Assembly: GCF_001940525.2 (NCBI RefSeq)
Contig: NZ_CP019437.1
Location: 3,521,501-3,585,500, forward strand
Length of the DNA stretch: 64,000 nt
Origin: Thioclava nitratireducens
GTDB lineage: Bacteria; Pseudomonadota; Alphaproteobacteria; Rhodobacterales; Rhodobacteraceae
Reading direction: 5' to 3'
Shown piece after piece: positions 9,284 to 18,162 of the stretch. The notes beneath the pieces were generated by a model. It saw only the letters and a list, made by a program, of their open reading frames with translations. It searched no databases and had not been told where the DNA came from. Both the position numbers and the translations under genes were made by a program. The stretch's first letter is position 1. Every line of letters starts with the position of its first letter.

Positions 9284-10240
9284 ATGGTCAAACCCTACGA
9301 ACAACGTTTCCCCTGGCATCTCGACTGGAACCTATTACGGACTTTCATGGTCGTGGTGGAGCAGCGGGGCATCTCGCGTGCGGCCTATCTGCTGGGTCTG
9401 AAGCAGCCCACGATCTCGGCCGCGCTCAAGCGGCTGGAGGAACGCACCGGCCATGAGCTGATCATCCGAAAACCGAATGAATTCAAGGTCACTAGGGCGG
9501 GAAACCTGCTCTATCAGGAATGCGCGCAGATCTTCGGCGCCGTGTCGCAGATCCCCTCCCTGCTAGAGACCGGCGCAGAGGAGCTGCGGGGCCATATCGC
9601 GATCACCACGACGTCACATGTCATCTCCGATCACTACGACGCGGTGTTGCATGATTTCGCCACCGAACATCCCAAAGTGACCTTCTCGATGACCGTGGCC
9701 GAGAGCGAGGAAGTGGTGAATCGGGTGCAACAGAATCGGGCGAGCCTCGGGATTTGCCTGCTTCACAAGACACCCGAGAACCTGCGCGCACAGGTGCTCT
9801 ACCGCGAATATTTCGGCCTGTTCTGCGGCAAGCGGCACCCGCTTTTCGAGCGCGAGAACATCTCGCTCGCGGAGATCGAGGGCGAGACCTCGGTGTCGTT
9901 CCAGACCGAGACCGAGGACGGCCCGCTTCACCCCGTCTCACTGCTCCGCGCGCGGGCCAAGCTCGCGCCGAGCTGGCGCGGGGTGTCGTCGAACCTTCAC
10001 GAGCTGCGTCGAATGATCGTGGCAGGTGTCGGGATCGGTGCGCTGCCGCTGCATGTCGCGCATCGCGATGTCGAGGCCGGGCGGCTGCGCCAGTTGCCGC
10101 CCTATGACGGGTTGCCGATGGTGAATATCTACCTGCTCACCAACCCGCAGCGGAAGCAGTCGAGCGCGGAAACCGCGTTCCTCGCGGCCTGTGATGCGAT
10201 GATGGCCGAGAGCGATCTGGAAGAGCGCACCTATTATTGA
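9284..10240 (+). CDS. LysR family transcriptional regulator
   Basis: A 318-residue LysR-type regulator. The N-terminal winged helix-turn-helix is clear (residues about 13-70: LLRTFMVVVEQRGISRAAYLLG, then KQPTISAALKRLEERTG), followed by a ligand-binding domain. It is divergent from the transport/catabolic operon and very likely regulates it in response to the imported solute or a metabolite. It ends nine bases before the convergent XRE-cupin gene. Confidence 0.92.
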   Translation: MVKPYEQRFPWHLDWNLLRTFMVVVEQRGISRAAYLLGLKQPTISAALKRLEERTGHELIIRKPNEFKVTRAGNLLYQECAQIFGAVSQIPSLLETGAEELRGHIAITTTSHVISDHYDAVLHDFATEHPKVTFSMTVAESEEVVNRVQQNRASLGICLLHKTPENLRAQVLYREYFGLFCGKRHPLFERENISLAEIEGETSVSFQTETEDGPLHPVSLLRARAKLAPSWRGVSSNLHELRRMIVAGVGIGALPLHVAHRDVEAGRLRQLPPYDGLPMVNIYLLTNPQRKQSSAETAFLAACDAMMAESDLEERTYY

Positions 10241-10249
10241 GCGCGCGTC

Positions 10250-10834
10250 TCAGAAGGTGGGCGGTGTCGCGGCCGAGACCACCACGCAGCGCGCCTTGGC
10301 CACGTTGCGGAAACGGTGCGGCAGGCGGCTGTCGAACAGGTAGGCATCGCCCGCGCGCAGAAGCTCTGTTGTCTCGCCCACCGTCAGCAGCAACTCACCT
10401 TCGATGACAAACCCGCCCTCCTCGCCCTCGTGAGCATAGGCCTCCGCCCCGGTATCGGCGCCGGGCTCATAGGTCTCGTAAAGCAGCAGAAGGTTGGTCT
10501 GCCCCGACTTGCCCGCGCGTTTCAGCGAAAGCGCATCGAGCGCCGCGCCGCCCGAGCGGTAGATCCGGCCAGGGTTGATCTCGGTCAGCTCGGAGTGCCG
10601 GAAGACGAACTTTCCTGGCTCGGACGGCGTGTCGCTGTCGAAGAACTCCGCCAGCGTCATTTCGAGGATTTCGAGGATCTTGCGCAGCGAGGTGATCGAG
10701 GGAGAGGTCTTGTTGCGCTCGATCAGCGAGACAAGCCCGTTGGTCACGCCCGACCGCTGCGCCAGCTCGCGCTGCGACAATCCCTTGTCCTCGCGGATCG
10801 CCCGAAGCCGTCCGCCCACGTCGAATTCGCTCAC
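10250..10834 (-). CDS. XRE-family regulator with C-terminal cupin
   Basis: A 194-residue regulator: an N-terminal helix-turn-helix (residues 8-63, IREDKGLSQRELAQRSGVTN then LVSLIERNKTSPSITSLRKIL) and a C-terminal cupin sensor (about 105-190, with EEGGFVIEGELLLTVG and AGDAYLFDSRLPHRFRN). PuuR-like proteins with this layout repress polyamine and GABA catabolism. The GTG start has AGGAGG seven bases upstream. It is divergent from gabT-gabD, 158 bases away, and is therefore the probable regulator of those genes. Confidence 0.9.
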   Translation of the reverse strand: MSEFDVGGRLRAIREDKGLSQRELAQRSGVTNGLVSLIERNKTSPSITSLRKILEILEMTLAEFFDSDTPSEPGKFVFRHSELTEINPGRIYRSGGAALDALSLKRAGKSGQTNLLLLYETYEPGADTGAEAYAHEGEEGGFVIEGELLLTVGETTELLRAGDAYLFDSRLPHRFRNVAKARCVVVSAATPPTF

Positions 10835-10907
10835 CGCAAGCCTCCTGTCCTTTGCCTGTTCTAGAGTGCGGGCGGGCGGATTTCCAGCGCGCGCGCCGTC
10901 GCCCTAC

Positions 10908-10945
10908 GTTTAACAAACTAAACATTGCACAGCTATTCGTTAAAC
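10908..10945. promoter_or_regulatory. candidate XRE-cupin operator upstream of gabT
   Basis: Between the divergent regulator and gabT lies a perfect dyad GTTTA-N6-TAAAC (10908-10923), followed by a further half-site GTTAAAC at 10939-10945. The motif is AT-rich in an otherwise GC-rich gap and sits where a repressor of both promoters would act. Inference from position and symmetry only. Confidence 0.45.
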
Positions 10946-10992
10946 ACTAGCGTCACATCATTCCGTGATTCTCCAGCACCTCAGGAGTACCC

Positions 10993-12267
10993 ATGTCCAG
11001 CAATGCCGACCTCGAAACCCGCCGCGCCGCCGCCCTTGCCCGGGGCGTGGGGGTGCAGACCCAGAACTTCGCCGTCTCCGCCGAGAACGCCACCGTCACC
11101 GATGCCGATGGCCGCGAACTAATCGATTTCGCCGCCGGGATCGCGGTGGTGAACACTGGCCACCGCCACCCGAAAGTCATCGAGGCGGTGAAAGCCCAGC
11201 TCGATGCCTTCACCCATACCTGCCATCAGGTGATGCCCTACGAACCCTATGTGCGCCTTGCCGAACGCCTCAACGAGAAGGTGCCGGGGGATTTCGACAA
11301 GAAGTCGATCTTCGTCACCACCGGGGCCGAGTCGGTCGAGAACGCGATCAAGATCGCCCGCTCCTATACCGGCCGTAACGCGATCATCGCTTTCGGCGGT
11401 GGCTTCCACGGCCGGACCTTCATGACGATGACGCTCACCGGCAAGGTCGCGCCTTACAAGGCGGGCTTCGGTGCGATGATGCCCGACGTGTTCCACGTCC
11501 CCTTCCCGAACGCGCTGCATGGCGTGTCGACCGATGACAGCTTCGCTGCGATGGAGAGCCTGTTCAAAACCGATCTCGATCCCACGCGGCTCGCTGCTGT
11601 GATCTTTGAGCCGGTGCAGGGCGAAGGCGGCTTCAACCCGGCCCCGCATGATTTCGTCAAACGGCTGCGCACCTTCTGCGACGAGCATGGCATCGTAATG
11701 ATCGCCGACGAGGTGCAGACCGGCTTCGCGCGCACCGGCACGATGTTCGCGATGGACGCCTATGGAGTGGCCGCGGACATCACGACCATGGCGAAGGGTC
11801 TGGGCGGCGGCCTTCCGATCGCGGCGGTGACAGGTCGCGCCGAAATCATGGACGCGGCGAACCCGGGCGGGCTGGGCGGCACCTATGGTGGCAACCCGCT
11901 GGGCGTCGCAGCCGGGAACGCGGTGCTCGACGTGATCGAGGAGGAAGACCTCTGCGCCCGCGCCAACGAGCTTGGCTCGCGTCTCAAGCAGCGTCTGGAG
12001 GCGATCCGCGCCAACATGCCGGAGATCGCCGAGATCCGTGGCCCCGGCTTCATGGTCGCGGTCGAGCTGATGACGGACGGCAAGCCCGACGCCGCGCTGA
12101 CCCAGCGCATCCGTGTCGAAGCGCTCAACCGGGGCCTGCTGCTGCTGACCTGCGGCGTCTATGGCAACGTGATCCGCTTCCTCGCGCCGATCACCATCCC
12201 CGACGAGCAGATGGCCAAGGCGCTCGACATCCTCGAAGAGGCGATGACCGCCGCGAAGGAGGGCTGA
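10993..12267 (+). CDS. gabT: 4-aminobutyrate aminotransferase
   Basis: A 424-residue class III aminotransferase closely resembling GabT. The PLP lysine is Lys268 in TTMAKGLGGG, Asp239 lies in IADEVQTGFARTG, and FVTTGAESVENAIKIAR is the cofactor phosphate site. It converts 4-aminobutyrate and 2-oxoglutarate to succinate semialdehyde and glutamate. The succinate-semialdehyde dehydrogenase gene starts immediately after its stop, making a two-gene GABA-to-succinate operon under the divergent XRE-cupin regulator. A related omega-amino acid (for example 5-aminovalerate) is a possible alternative substrate. Confidence 0.92.
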   Translation: MSSNADLETRRAAALARGVGVQTQNFAVSAENATVTDADGRELIDFAAGIAVVNTGHRHPKVIEAVKAQLDAFTHTCHQVMPYEPYVRLAERLNEKVPGDFDKKSIFVTTGAESVENAIKIARSYTGRNAIIAFGGGFHGRTFMTMTLTGKVAPYKAGFGAMMPDVFHVPFPNALHGVSTDDSFAAMESLFKTDLDPTRLAAVIFEPVQGEGGFNPAPHDFVKRLRTFCDEHGIVMIADEVQTGFARTGTMFAMDAYGVAADITTMAKGLGGGLPIAAVTGRAEIMDAANPGGLGGTYGGNPLGVAAGNAVLDVIEEEDLCARANELGSRLKQRLEAIRANMPEIAEIRGPGFMVAVELMTDGKPDAALTQRIRVEALNRGLLLLTCGVYGNVIRFLAPITIPDEQMAKALDILEEAMTAAKEG

Positions 12268-12268
12268 C

Positions 12269-13723
12269 ATGCTCAAACTGAACGACCCGAGCCTGCTGGA
12301 AACCCGCGCCTATGTGAACGGCGAGTGGATCGAAACGGGCAAGACGTTTGACGTGACCGACCCAGCCACAGGAGAACTGGTGGCCAAGGTCGCCGATCTC
12401 GACGTGGACGCCACGCGCGCCGCGATCGAGGCCGCCCATGCCGCGAAACCGGACTGGGCCGCGCTCACCGGCAAGGAGCGCGCGGGCTACCTGCGCCGCT
12501 TCCACGACCTGATGATGGAAAATCAGGACGACCTCGCCGCGATCCTGACCGCCGAGATGGGCAAACCGCTCGCCGAGGCCAAGGGGGAGATCGCCTATGG
12601 CGCAAGCTTCCTCGAATGGTTTGCCGAAGAGGCCAAGCGCGTCTATGGCGACGTGATCCCCGGCCACCAGCGCGACAAGCGCATTCTCGTGATCCGCCAG
12701 CCGGTCGGCGTGGTGGGTTCGATCACGCCGTGGAACTTCCCCAACGCGATGATCGCGCGCAAGCTGGCCCCGGCGCTGGCGGCGGGCTGCACCTTCGTTG
12801 GGCGCCCCTCCGAGCTGACGCCGCTTTCAGCCCTCGCGATGGCCGTTCTGGCCGAGCGCGCGGGTATCCCGGCGGGTGTCTTCAACATCATCCCCGGCGT
12901 CGATGCGGCGGGCATGGGCGAAGAGCTCTGCGCCAATCCCAAGGTCGCCAAGATTACCTTCACGGGCTCGACCCGCGTGGGCAAGATCCTGATGCGCCAA
13001 GGGGCGGAGACGGTGAAGAAGATCAGCCTGGAACTGGGCGGTAACGCGCCATTCCTCGTCTTCGACGACGCCGATCTCGATGCGGCGGTCGATGGCGCGA
13101 TGATCGCGAAGTTCCGCAATAACGGACAGACCTGCGTCTGCGCGAACCGGATCTACGTGCAGGCCGGCGTCTATGACGCCTTCGCCGAGAAGCTGACCGC
13201 GCGGCTTGCGACCCTACGACCGGGCAACGGGTTCGAGCCGGGCGTAACCACCGGGCCGCTCATCAACGCGGACGCGCTCGCCAAAGTCGAGGCGCATATC
13301 GCGGACGCGACCGAGAAAGGTGCGCAGGTAGCTGCTGGCGGGCACCGCTCGAACCTGGGGCGCACCTTCTTCGAGCCGACGCTGCTGACCGGCGTGACGC
13401 AACAGATGCGGGTCGCGCGCGAGGAGACCTTCGGGCCGCTCGCCCCGCTGATCCGCTTCGAGACCGAGGCCGAGGCGATCGAGATGGCCAACGCGACCGA
13501 ATTCGGGCTGGCGGGCTATTTCTACGCCCGTGACCTCGCCCGCGTCTGGCGTGTGGCCGAAGCGATGGAGACCGGGATCGTCGGCGTGAATACCGGGCTG
13601 ATCTCGACCGAGGTAGCCCCGTTCGGCGGCATCAAGCAATCCGGTCTCGGTCGCGAAGGCTCGAAATACGGCATCGAAGATTTCACCGAGCTGAAATACA
13701 TGTGCCTCGGCGGGATCGAGTGA
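12269..13723 (+). CDS. gabD: NAD(P)-dependent succinate-semialdehyde dehydrogenase
   Basis: A 484-residue aldehyde dehydrogenase of GabD type. Asn156 (PWNFPNA), the general base Glu255 (SLELGGNAP) and nucleophile Cys289 (NNGQTCVCANR) are all present. One departure: the cofactor-contact position that is Lys in most relatives (KPA/KPSE) is Arg179 here (GRPSELTPLSA), which could alter NADP versus NAD preference. Together with GabT it sends GABA to succinate. The start follows the gabT stop by one base, and a strong terminator lies 34 bases after its stop. Confidence 0.92.
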   Translation: MLKLNDPSLLETRAYVNGEWIETGKTFDVTDPATGELVAKVADLDVDATRAAIEAAHAAKPDWAALTGKERAGYLRRFHDLMMENQDDLAAILTAEMGKPLAEAKGEIAYGASFLEWFAEEAKRVYGDVIPGHQRDKRILVIRQPVGVVGSITPWNFPNAMIARKLAPALAAGCTFVGRPSELTPLSALAMAVLAERAGIPAGVFNIIPGVDAAGMGEELCANPKVAKITFTGSTRVGKILMRQGAETVKKISLELGGNAPFLVFDDADLDAAVDGAMIAKFRNNGQTCVCANRIYVQAGVYDAFAEKLTARLATLRPGNGFEPGVTTGPLINADALAKVEAHIADATEKGAQVAAGGHRSNLGRTFFEPTLLTGVTQQMRVAREETFGPLAPLIRFETEAEAIEMANATEFGLAGYFYARDLARVWRVAEAMETGIVGVNTGLISTEVAPFGGIKQSGLGREGSKYGIEDFTELKYMCLGGIE

Positions 13724-13756
13724 CCGCTGCACCTGAGACATCAGGGTGAGAATAGA

Positions 13757-13791
13757 GAAGCGGCGGGCTTTCCCGCCGCTTCTTTCATTTT
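13757..13791 (+). terminator. intrinsic terminator after gabTD
   Basis: A perfect 11-bp stem (GAAGCGGCGGG with CCCGCCGCTTC) with a 4-base loop, followed by TTTCATTTT, begins 34 bases after the gabD stop. Confidence 0.9.
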
Positions 13792-13984
13792 AAAACGCGG
13801 ACTGAAGAGCGCCTGCGCCCGGAGCGCGCCGAAGGCGCAGGGCGCGCGGCGGCCCGTCCCGACGGGCTGGGGCATTGGTGACCGCGCGCGACGCTCATTC
13901 GATGGAGGGGCGTGGCTGGAATAAAGCGCGTGCCGTCCAAGGTCGCGATGCGCCACCCCACGGGCCGCCGCGCGCCCTGCTCCC

Positions 13985-14461
13985 CTACTCGCCCATCAGT
14001 TCCTCAAGGCGCTTGCGCTCTTCGTCGGAGAGATCGGGCTGGGCCGGCCCATCGGACGCCACGCGGCGCGAGCGGACATAGAAGAACCCGCCAATCAGCG
14101 CCACGATCAACGCCGCCGGACCGAGATACCACAGCAGCAGGTTCGCCCCGCGCTTTTCGGGCTCGAACAGCACATACTCGCCATAGCGAGCGGTGATGTA
14201 ATCGATCACCTGGCTATTCGTGTCGCCCGCCTTGAGCCGCTCGCGCACCAGCAGCCGCAGATCGCGCGATACCTCGGCGTTGGAATCGTCGATATTCTCG
14301 CCCTGACAGACCGGGCAGCGCAGCACCTTGGAGATTTCGCGTGCCCGCGCCTCAAGCGCCGGGTCCTTCATGATCTCGTCAGGCTGCACCGCCAGTGCAG
14401 GCCCGAGCGAGATCAGCGCCGAGAGAACCAGCGTCACGACAAGAAGGGTTTTCCTGAGCAT
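13985..14461 (-). CDS. ccmH: cytochrome c-type biogenesis protein CcmH
   Basis: A 158-residue CcmH/CycL protein. A signal peptide (residues 1-24) precedes the periplasmic domain with the redox motif LRCPVCQ (residues 48-54), and a C-terminal membrane helix (NLLLWYLGPAALIVALIGGFF) anchors it. CcmH keeps apocytochrome c cysteines reduced and works with CcmF in haem ligation. The start is four bases after the ccmF stop on the same strand. The final residues are charged and cytoplasmic. Confidence 0.93.
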   Translation of the reverse strand: MLRKTLLVVTLVLSALISLGPALAVQPDEIMKDPALEARAREISKVLRCPVCQGENIDDSNAEVSRDLRLLVRERLKAGDTNSQVIDYITARYGEYVLFEPEKRGANLLLWYLGPAALIVALIGGFFYVRSRRVASDGPAQPDLSDEERKRLEELMGE

Positions 14462-14464
14462 CGT

Positions 14465-16432
14465 TCACTCCGCCGGAGAAGCGTGCGCCGAGGTCGCACG
14501 CGATTTGCGCGCCCCCGCCGCAACACGGTAACGACGGTCCGACAGGCTCAGAAGCCCGCCCAACGCCATGATGATCGCGCCCGCCCATATCCAGTCCGCG
14601 AAGGGCTTGATATAGGTGCGCACCGCGTAGCCGCCCTGATCCTGCGGATCGCCGATCACGAGGTAGATGTCGCGCAGCGGCGTGGTGTGTATCGCGGCCT
14701 CGGTCGTGGGCATCCGCTGCACCGGGTAGATGCGCTTCTCGGGATGCATCGTCGCGATCTTCTTGCCGTCCTTCTCGACCAGCATCGTCGCCATATGCGA
14801 GGTATAGTTCGGCCCCTTCTCCTTATGCACTTCGGTCAGCGTGATCTGGTAGCCGCCGACGGTGAAAGGCTCGTCAATCTTGGCGACACGGATATCCTCG
14901 AGCTGGCCGGCGGTCAGTAGGCCGATGCCGATGAAGGTGATGCCAAGGCCGGAATGGGCCGTGGCCTTGCCCCAGTCGGCGCGCGGCAGGCGTTTGAGGC
15001 GCCCGAAATTGCGGGCCGAACGCTGCCACAACTCGGTCATGGCGCCGAAGACCAGCCAACTGCCGAGGAACACCGCGACGAGGGCAAGAAGCGAATTGCC
15101 GCTCTCGACGGCCCAGGCAAGCCCGCCCAGGGCCAGCGCCAGCACGAAGGCCGGGACCAGGGGTTTCACCACGCGGCCGAGACGCGCGCGTTTCCAGGGC
15201 ATCATCGCGCCGATCGGCAGGATCAGGGCGAGGATCACCATGAAGGGGGTGAAGGCCTGATCGAAGAACGGCGCGCCGACCGAAAGTTTGCGCCCGAAGA
15301 ACATCTCCGCGACCAGCGGCCAGACCGTGCCAACGAAGACGACGAGGGCTGCGACGGCCAGCAGGATGTTGTTGATCACCAGCGCGGTTTCCCGAGACAG
15401 CATCGAGAACACGCCCTTTGCCTGCATCGAACTCGCACGGAACGCATAGAGCGTCAGCGCCCCGCCCACGAAGAGGGCGAGAATGCCGAGGATGAAGATG
15501 CCGCGTTGCGGGTCGGAGGCGAAGCTATGCACCGAGGTGATCACGCCCGAACGCACGATGAAGGTGCCGATCAGCGAGAAGCCGAAAGCCATGATCGCCA
15601 GAAGGATCGTCCACGATTTCAGCGCTTCGCGCTTCTCGACCACGATGGCCGAGTGCAGCAGCGCGGCGGCCAGAAGCCACGGCATGAACGAGGCGTTCTC
15701 CACCGGATCCCAGAACCAGAAGCCGCCCCAGCCAAGCTCGTAATAAGCCCACCAAGAGCCCAACGCGATGCCGATGGTCAGGAATATCCACGCCGCCAGC
15801 GTCCACGGCCGCACCCAGCGCGCCCAGGTCGCGTCCACCCGGCCTTCGATCAGCGCCGCCACCGCGAAGGAGAACGACATCGAGAGGCCGACATAGCCGA
15901 GATAGAGGAACGGCGGATGGAAGGCCAAACCCGGATCTTGCAGCAGCGGGTTCATCCCTTCGCCGTTGAAAGGCGGCTCCGCGAGACGCAGGAACGGGTT
16001 GGAGGTGAAGATGATGAAGCCGAGGAACGCGACGCCAATCCACGCCTGAACGCTCAGCACACGCGCCCGCAGCCGCGGTGGCAGAGCGCCACCGAACACG
16101 GCCGCCGCCGCCCCGAAGAGCGACAGGATCAACACCCAGAGGAGCATCGAGCCCTCGTGGTTCCCCCAAACGCCGGTGATCTTGTAGAGCATCGGCTTGT
16201 CGGTATGGGAATTCGCCCAGACCAGCTTCAGCGAGAAGTCCGACACGACAAACGCGTGGGTCAGCGCCGCAAAGCTCACCGCGATGAGCAAAAACTGCGC
16301 CGTCGCTGCGGGTTCGCCCACCGCCATCCAGCCGCGCCAGCCTTTCTGTGCGCCGACGATTGGCACGATGGCCTGCACGATGGCCACCGCAAAGGCGAGA
16401 ATCAGGGCAAAATGCCCGAGTTCGTTGATCAT
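14465..16432 (-). CDS. ccmF: cytochrome c haem lyase subunit CcmF
   Basis: A 655-residue polytopic membrane protein matching CcmF (CcmF_C_ter domain at the C terminus). The tryptophan-rich haem-handling segment GSWWAYYELGWGGFWFWDPV is present, as is the conserved WGNHEGSMLLWV. I use the ATG at MINELGHFALI, which has AGGAGG upstream, rather than an earlier frame start with a basic leader. It partners CcmH, encoded immediately downstream. Other ccm genes are not in this window. Confidence 0.94.
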   Translation of the reverse strand: MINELGHFALILAFAVAIVQAIVPIVGAQKGWRGWMAVGEPAATAQFLLIAVSFAALTHAFVVSDFSLKLVWANSHTDKPMLYKITGVWGNHEGSMLLWVLILSLFGAAAAVFGGALPPRLRARVLSVQAWIGVAFLGFIIFTSNPFLRLAEPPFNGEGMNPLLQDPGLAFHPPFLYLGYVGLSMSFSFAVAALIEGRVDATWARWVRPWTLAAWIFLTIGIALGSWWAYYELGWGGFWFWDPVENASFMPWLLAAALLHSAIVVEKREALKSWTILLAIMAFGFSLIGTFIVRSGVITSVHSFASDPQRGIFILGILALFVGGALTLYAFRASSMQAKGVFSMLSRETALVINNILLAVAALVVFVGTVWPLVAEMFFGRKLSVGAPFFDQAFTPFMVILALILPIGAMMPWKRARLGRVVKPLVPAFVLALALGGLAWAVESGNSLLALVAVFLGSWLVFGAMTELWQRSARNFGRLKRLPRADWGKATAHSGLGITFIGIGLLTAGQLEDIRVAKIDEPFTVGGYQITLTEVHKEKGPNYTSHMATMLVEKDGKKIATMHPEKRIYPVQRMPTTEAAIHTTPLRDIYLVIGDPQDQGGYAVRTYIKPFADWIWAGAIIMALGGLLSLSDRRYRVAAGARKSRATSAHASPAE

Positions 16433-16599
16433 GGGACTCCTCCTGTCGCGGGGCGAGAGCATAGAGATATACGGCCTTCGGGCCAAGGAGGATGCGCGCC
16501 GATGTCGCAACTTTCCCACGCGGGATCACGGGGCCGTGAATGGCGCACCCCATCCCCAAGGTCTAAGCAAGGCGCGTGAGAGCAAGAGGGAAGCTAAAT

Positions 16600-17007
16600 A
16601 TGCGTGCGATCGTGATCGGGCCGCTGCTGGCCTTGGGGCTGGTGACGGGATGCCAGTCGGAGCCGGGCGACCCTCTTGAGGCGATCGCACCGAACGCGAT
16701 CTGGGAAGTGGTGTCGATTGACGGCAAACCGATCCCCAATGGCGTGGAGGTCACCCTCACCCACCCCGAAAAGGGTTTGGTCGCGGGCAAGGCCGGCTGC
16801 AATCACTACAACGGCCGGATCTCGGAGAAGGACGGCCGAGTGCGAGTCGGCGAACTGGCGGGCACGAGGATGATGTGCCCCGAGCCCGCAATGGGTGTCG
16901 AGAAGGCCTTCCACTCGGCCATGGCCCGAGTCGATACGGTGAAACTGTCGCAGGACCGGCTGGAGCTGATCGCGCAGGGCGAGACGGTGATCGAAGCCAC
17001 GCAATAA
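16600..17007 (+). CDS. META-domain lipoprotein
   Basis: A 135-residue protein with a short lipoprotein signal (lipobox LVTGC ends at Cys18) and one META domain, the fold seen in HslJ: the block KAGCNHYNGRIS and the TRMMCPEPAMGVEKAF segment are typical. I start at the ATG directly before the signal peptide (MRAIVIGPLL) with AGAGGG upstream; an earlier in-frame GTG adds a non-hydrophobic leader. Role unknown; META proteins are associated with envelope stress and novobiocin tolerance in enterobacteria. It precedes the rhomboid gene by 40 bases. Confidence 0.8.
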   Translation: MRAIVIGPLLALGLVTGCQSEPGDPLEAIAPNAIWEVVSIDGKPIPNGVEVTLTHPEKGLVAGKAGCNHYNGRISEKDGRVRVGELAGTRMMCPEPAMGVEKAFHSAMARVDTVKLSQDRLELIAQGETVIEATQ

Positions 17008-17047
17008 GCGCCTTGACCGAGGGCCCTGCGCGTGGCCCTCTCGGGCG

Positions 17048-17776
17048 ATGTTCCCGATCCGCGATCACAATCCTTCGTACAATACCCCCTGGGTCACATG
17101 GGCCCTGATCGCGATCAATATCGTGGTTTATGTCATGACCGCGCCATGGGGCGGCGATCTGCGGGAACTCTGGCTCGACAACGCGCTCTGGCCTGCCGCC
17201 GTGACCCATGGCGTCGCGTGGCACGGGCTCATTACACACATGTTCCTGCATGCCGGTATCCTGCATCTGGCGGGCAACATGCTGTTTCTCTGGGTCTTCG
17301 GCGACAACCTCGAAGATCGGATGGGCCGCATCGCCTTCCTGCTGTTCTACTTCGCCTGCGGGTTGGCCGCCGCCTTCGCGCAGATCGCAGCGAACCCCGA
17401 TGCGACCGTGCCGATGGTGGGCGCCTCGGGCGCGATCGCAGGCGTGATGGGAGGCTATCTGCTGCTCTATCCGAAGGCGCGGATCGACGTGCTGTTCTAC
17501 TTCCTCGTCTTCTTCAAGATCTGGGCCACCCCTGCCTGGCTGGTTCTGGGTCTCTGGTTCACGCTGCAACTGTTCAACGAGCTGACCTCGAGCGCCTCGG
17601 GCGGGGTGGCTCATATGGCCCATATCGGCGGCTTCGTGGCGGGCGTGCTTCTGACCCTGCCGCTATGGCTCCGGCTCGGCGGGCCGCTCTTCTGGCGGCT
17701 CACCCATGGCCACCCGCCCTTCCCCGAGGCGCGCGAGAGCCAGACCAATATTCCCACAGTCACACGGAGACGCTGA
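17048..17776 (+). CDS. rhomboid family intramembrane serine protease
   Basis: A 242-residue rhomboid. The catalytic dyad is Ser127 in MVGASGAIAG and His192 in HMAHIGGF; Asn77 in HLAGNMLF is the oxyanion residue, so it should be active. About six membrane helices are predicted from hydrophobicity. It cleaves substrates within or near the membrane; natural substrate unknown. Its stop overlaps the start of the GFA gene (TGATG), indicating coupled translation. Confidence 0.92.
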   Translation: MFPIRDHNPSYNTPWVTWALIAINIVVYVMTAPWGGDLRELWLDNALWPAAVTHGVAWHGLITHMFLHAGILHLAGNMLFLWVFGDNLEDRMGRIAFLLFYFACGLAAAFAQIAANPDATVPMVGASGAIAGVMGGYLLLYPKARIDVLFYFLVFFKIWATPAWLVLGLWFTLQLFNELTSSASGGVAHMAHIGGFVAGVLLTLPLWLRLGGPLFWRLTHGHPPFPEARESQTNIPTVTRRR

Positions 17777-18162
17777 TGCTGCCCGAAATCCAGTCGCCCC
17801 ACCGCCTGACCTGCCATTGCGGCGCGGTGGAGATGGAAGTGACGCTTTCCGACGGGCTCAACACCAAGCGGCGCTGCGATTGCTCTTTCTGCCGTCGGCG
17901 CGGGGCGGTGGCGGTTTCGGCCCCGCTCTCGGGCATCCGCATCGTGAAGGGCGAGGACAACCTGACGCTCTATCAATTCGGCACGATGACCGCGAAGCAT
18001 TACTTCTGCAAAACCTGCGGCGTCTACACCCATCACCAGCGCCGCTCGAACCCGAACCAATACGGCGTGAACGCCGCCTGTCTGGAAGGGGTGAACCCGC
18101 GCGATCTGGACCCGGTGCCGTGGAACGACGGCGTCAATCACCCGACCGATCGCGTCGACTGA
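17776..18162 (+). CDS. GFA (glutathione-dependent formaldehyde-activating enzyme-like) family protein
   Basis: A 128-residue zinc protein of the GFA/CENP-V family. The zinc ligands appear as CHCGAVE (residues about 14-17), CDCSFCRRRG and FCKTCGVYTHH. The family is named for S-hydroxymethylglutathione synthase, but most bacterial members are uncharacterised. The ATG shares bases with the rhomboid stop. The last 25 bases overlap the convergent GMC oxidoreductase gene. Confidence 0.88.
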   Translation: MLPEIQSPHRLTCHCGAVEMEVTLSDGLNTKRRCDCSFCRRRGAVAVSAPLSGIRIVKGEDNLTLYQFGTMTAKHYFCKTCGVYTHHQRRSNPNQYGVNAACLEGVNPRDLDPVPWNDGVNHPTDRVD

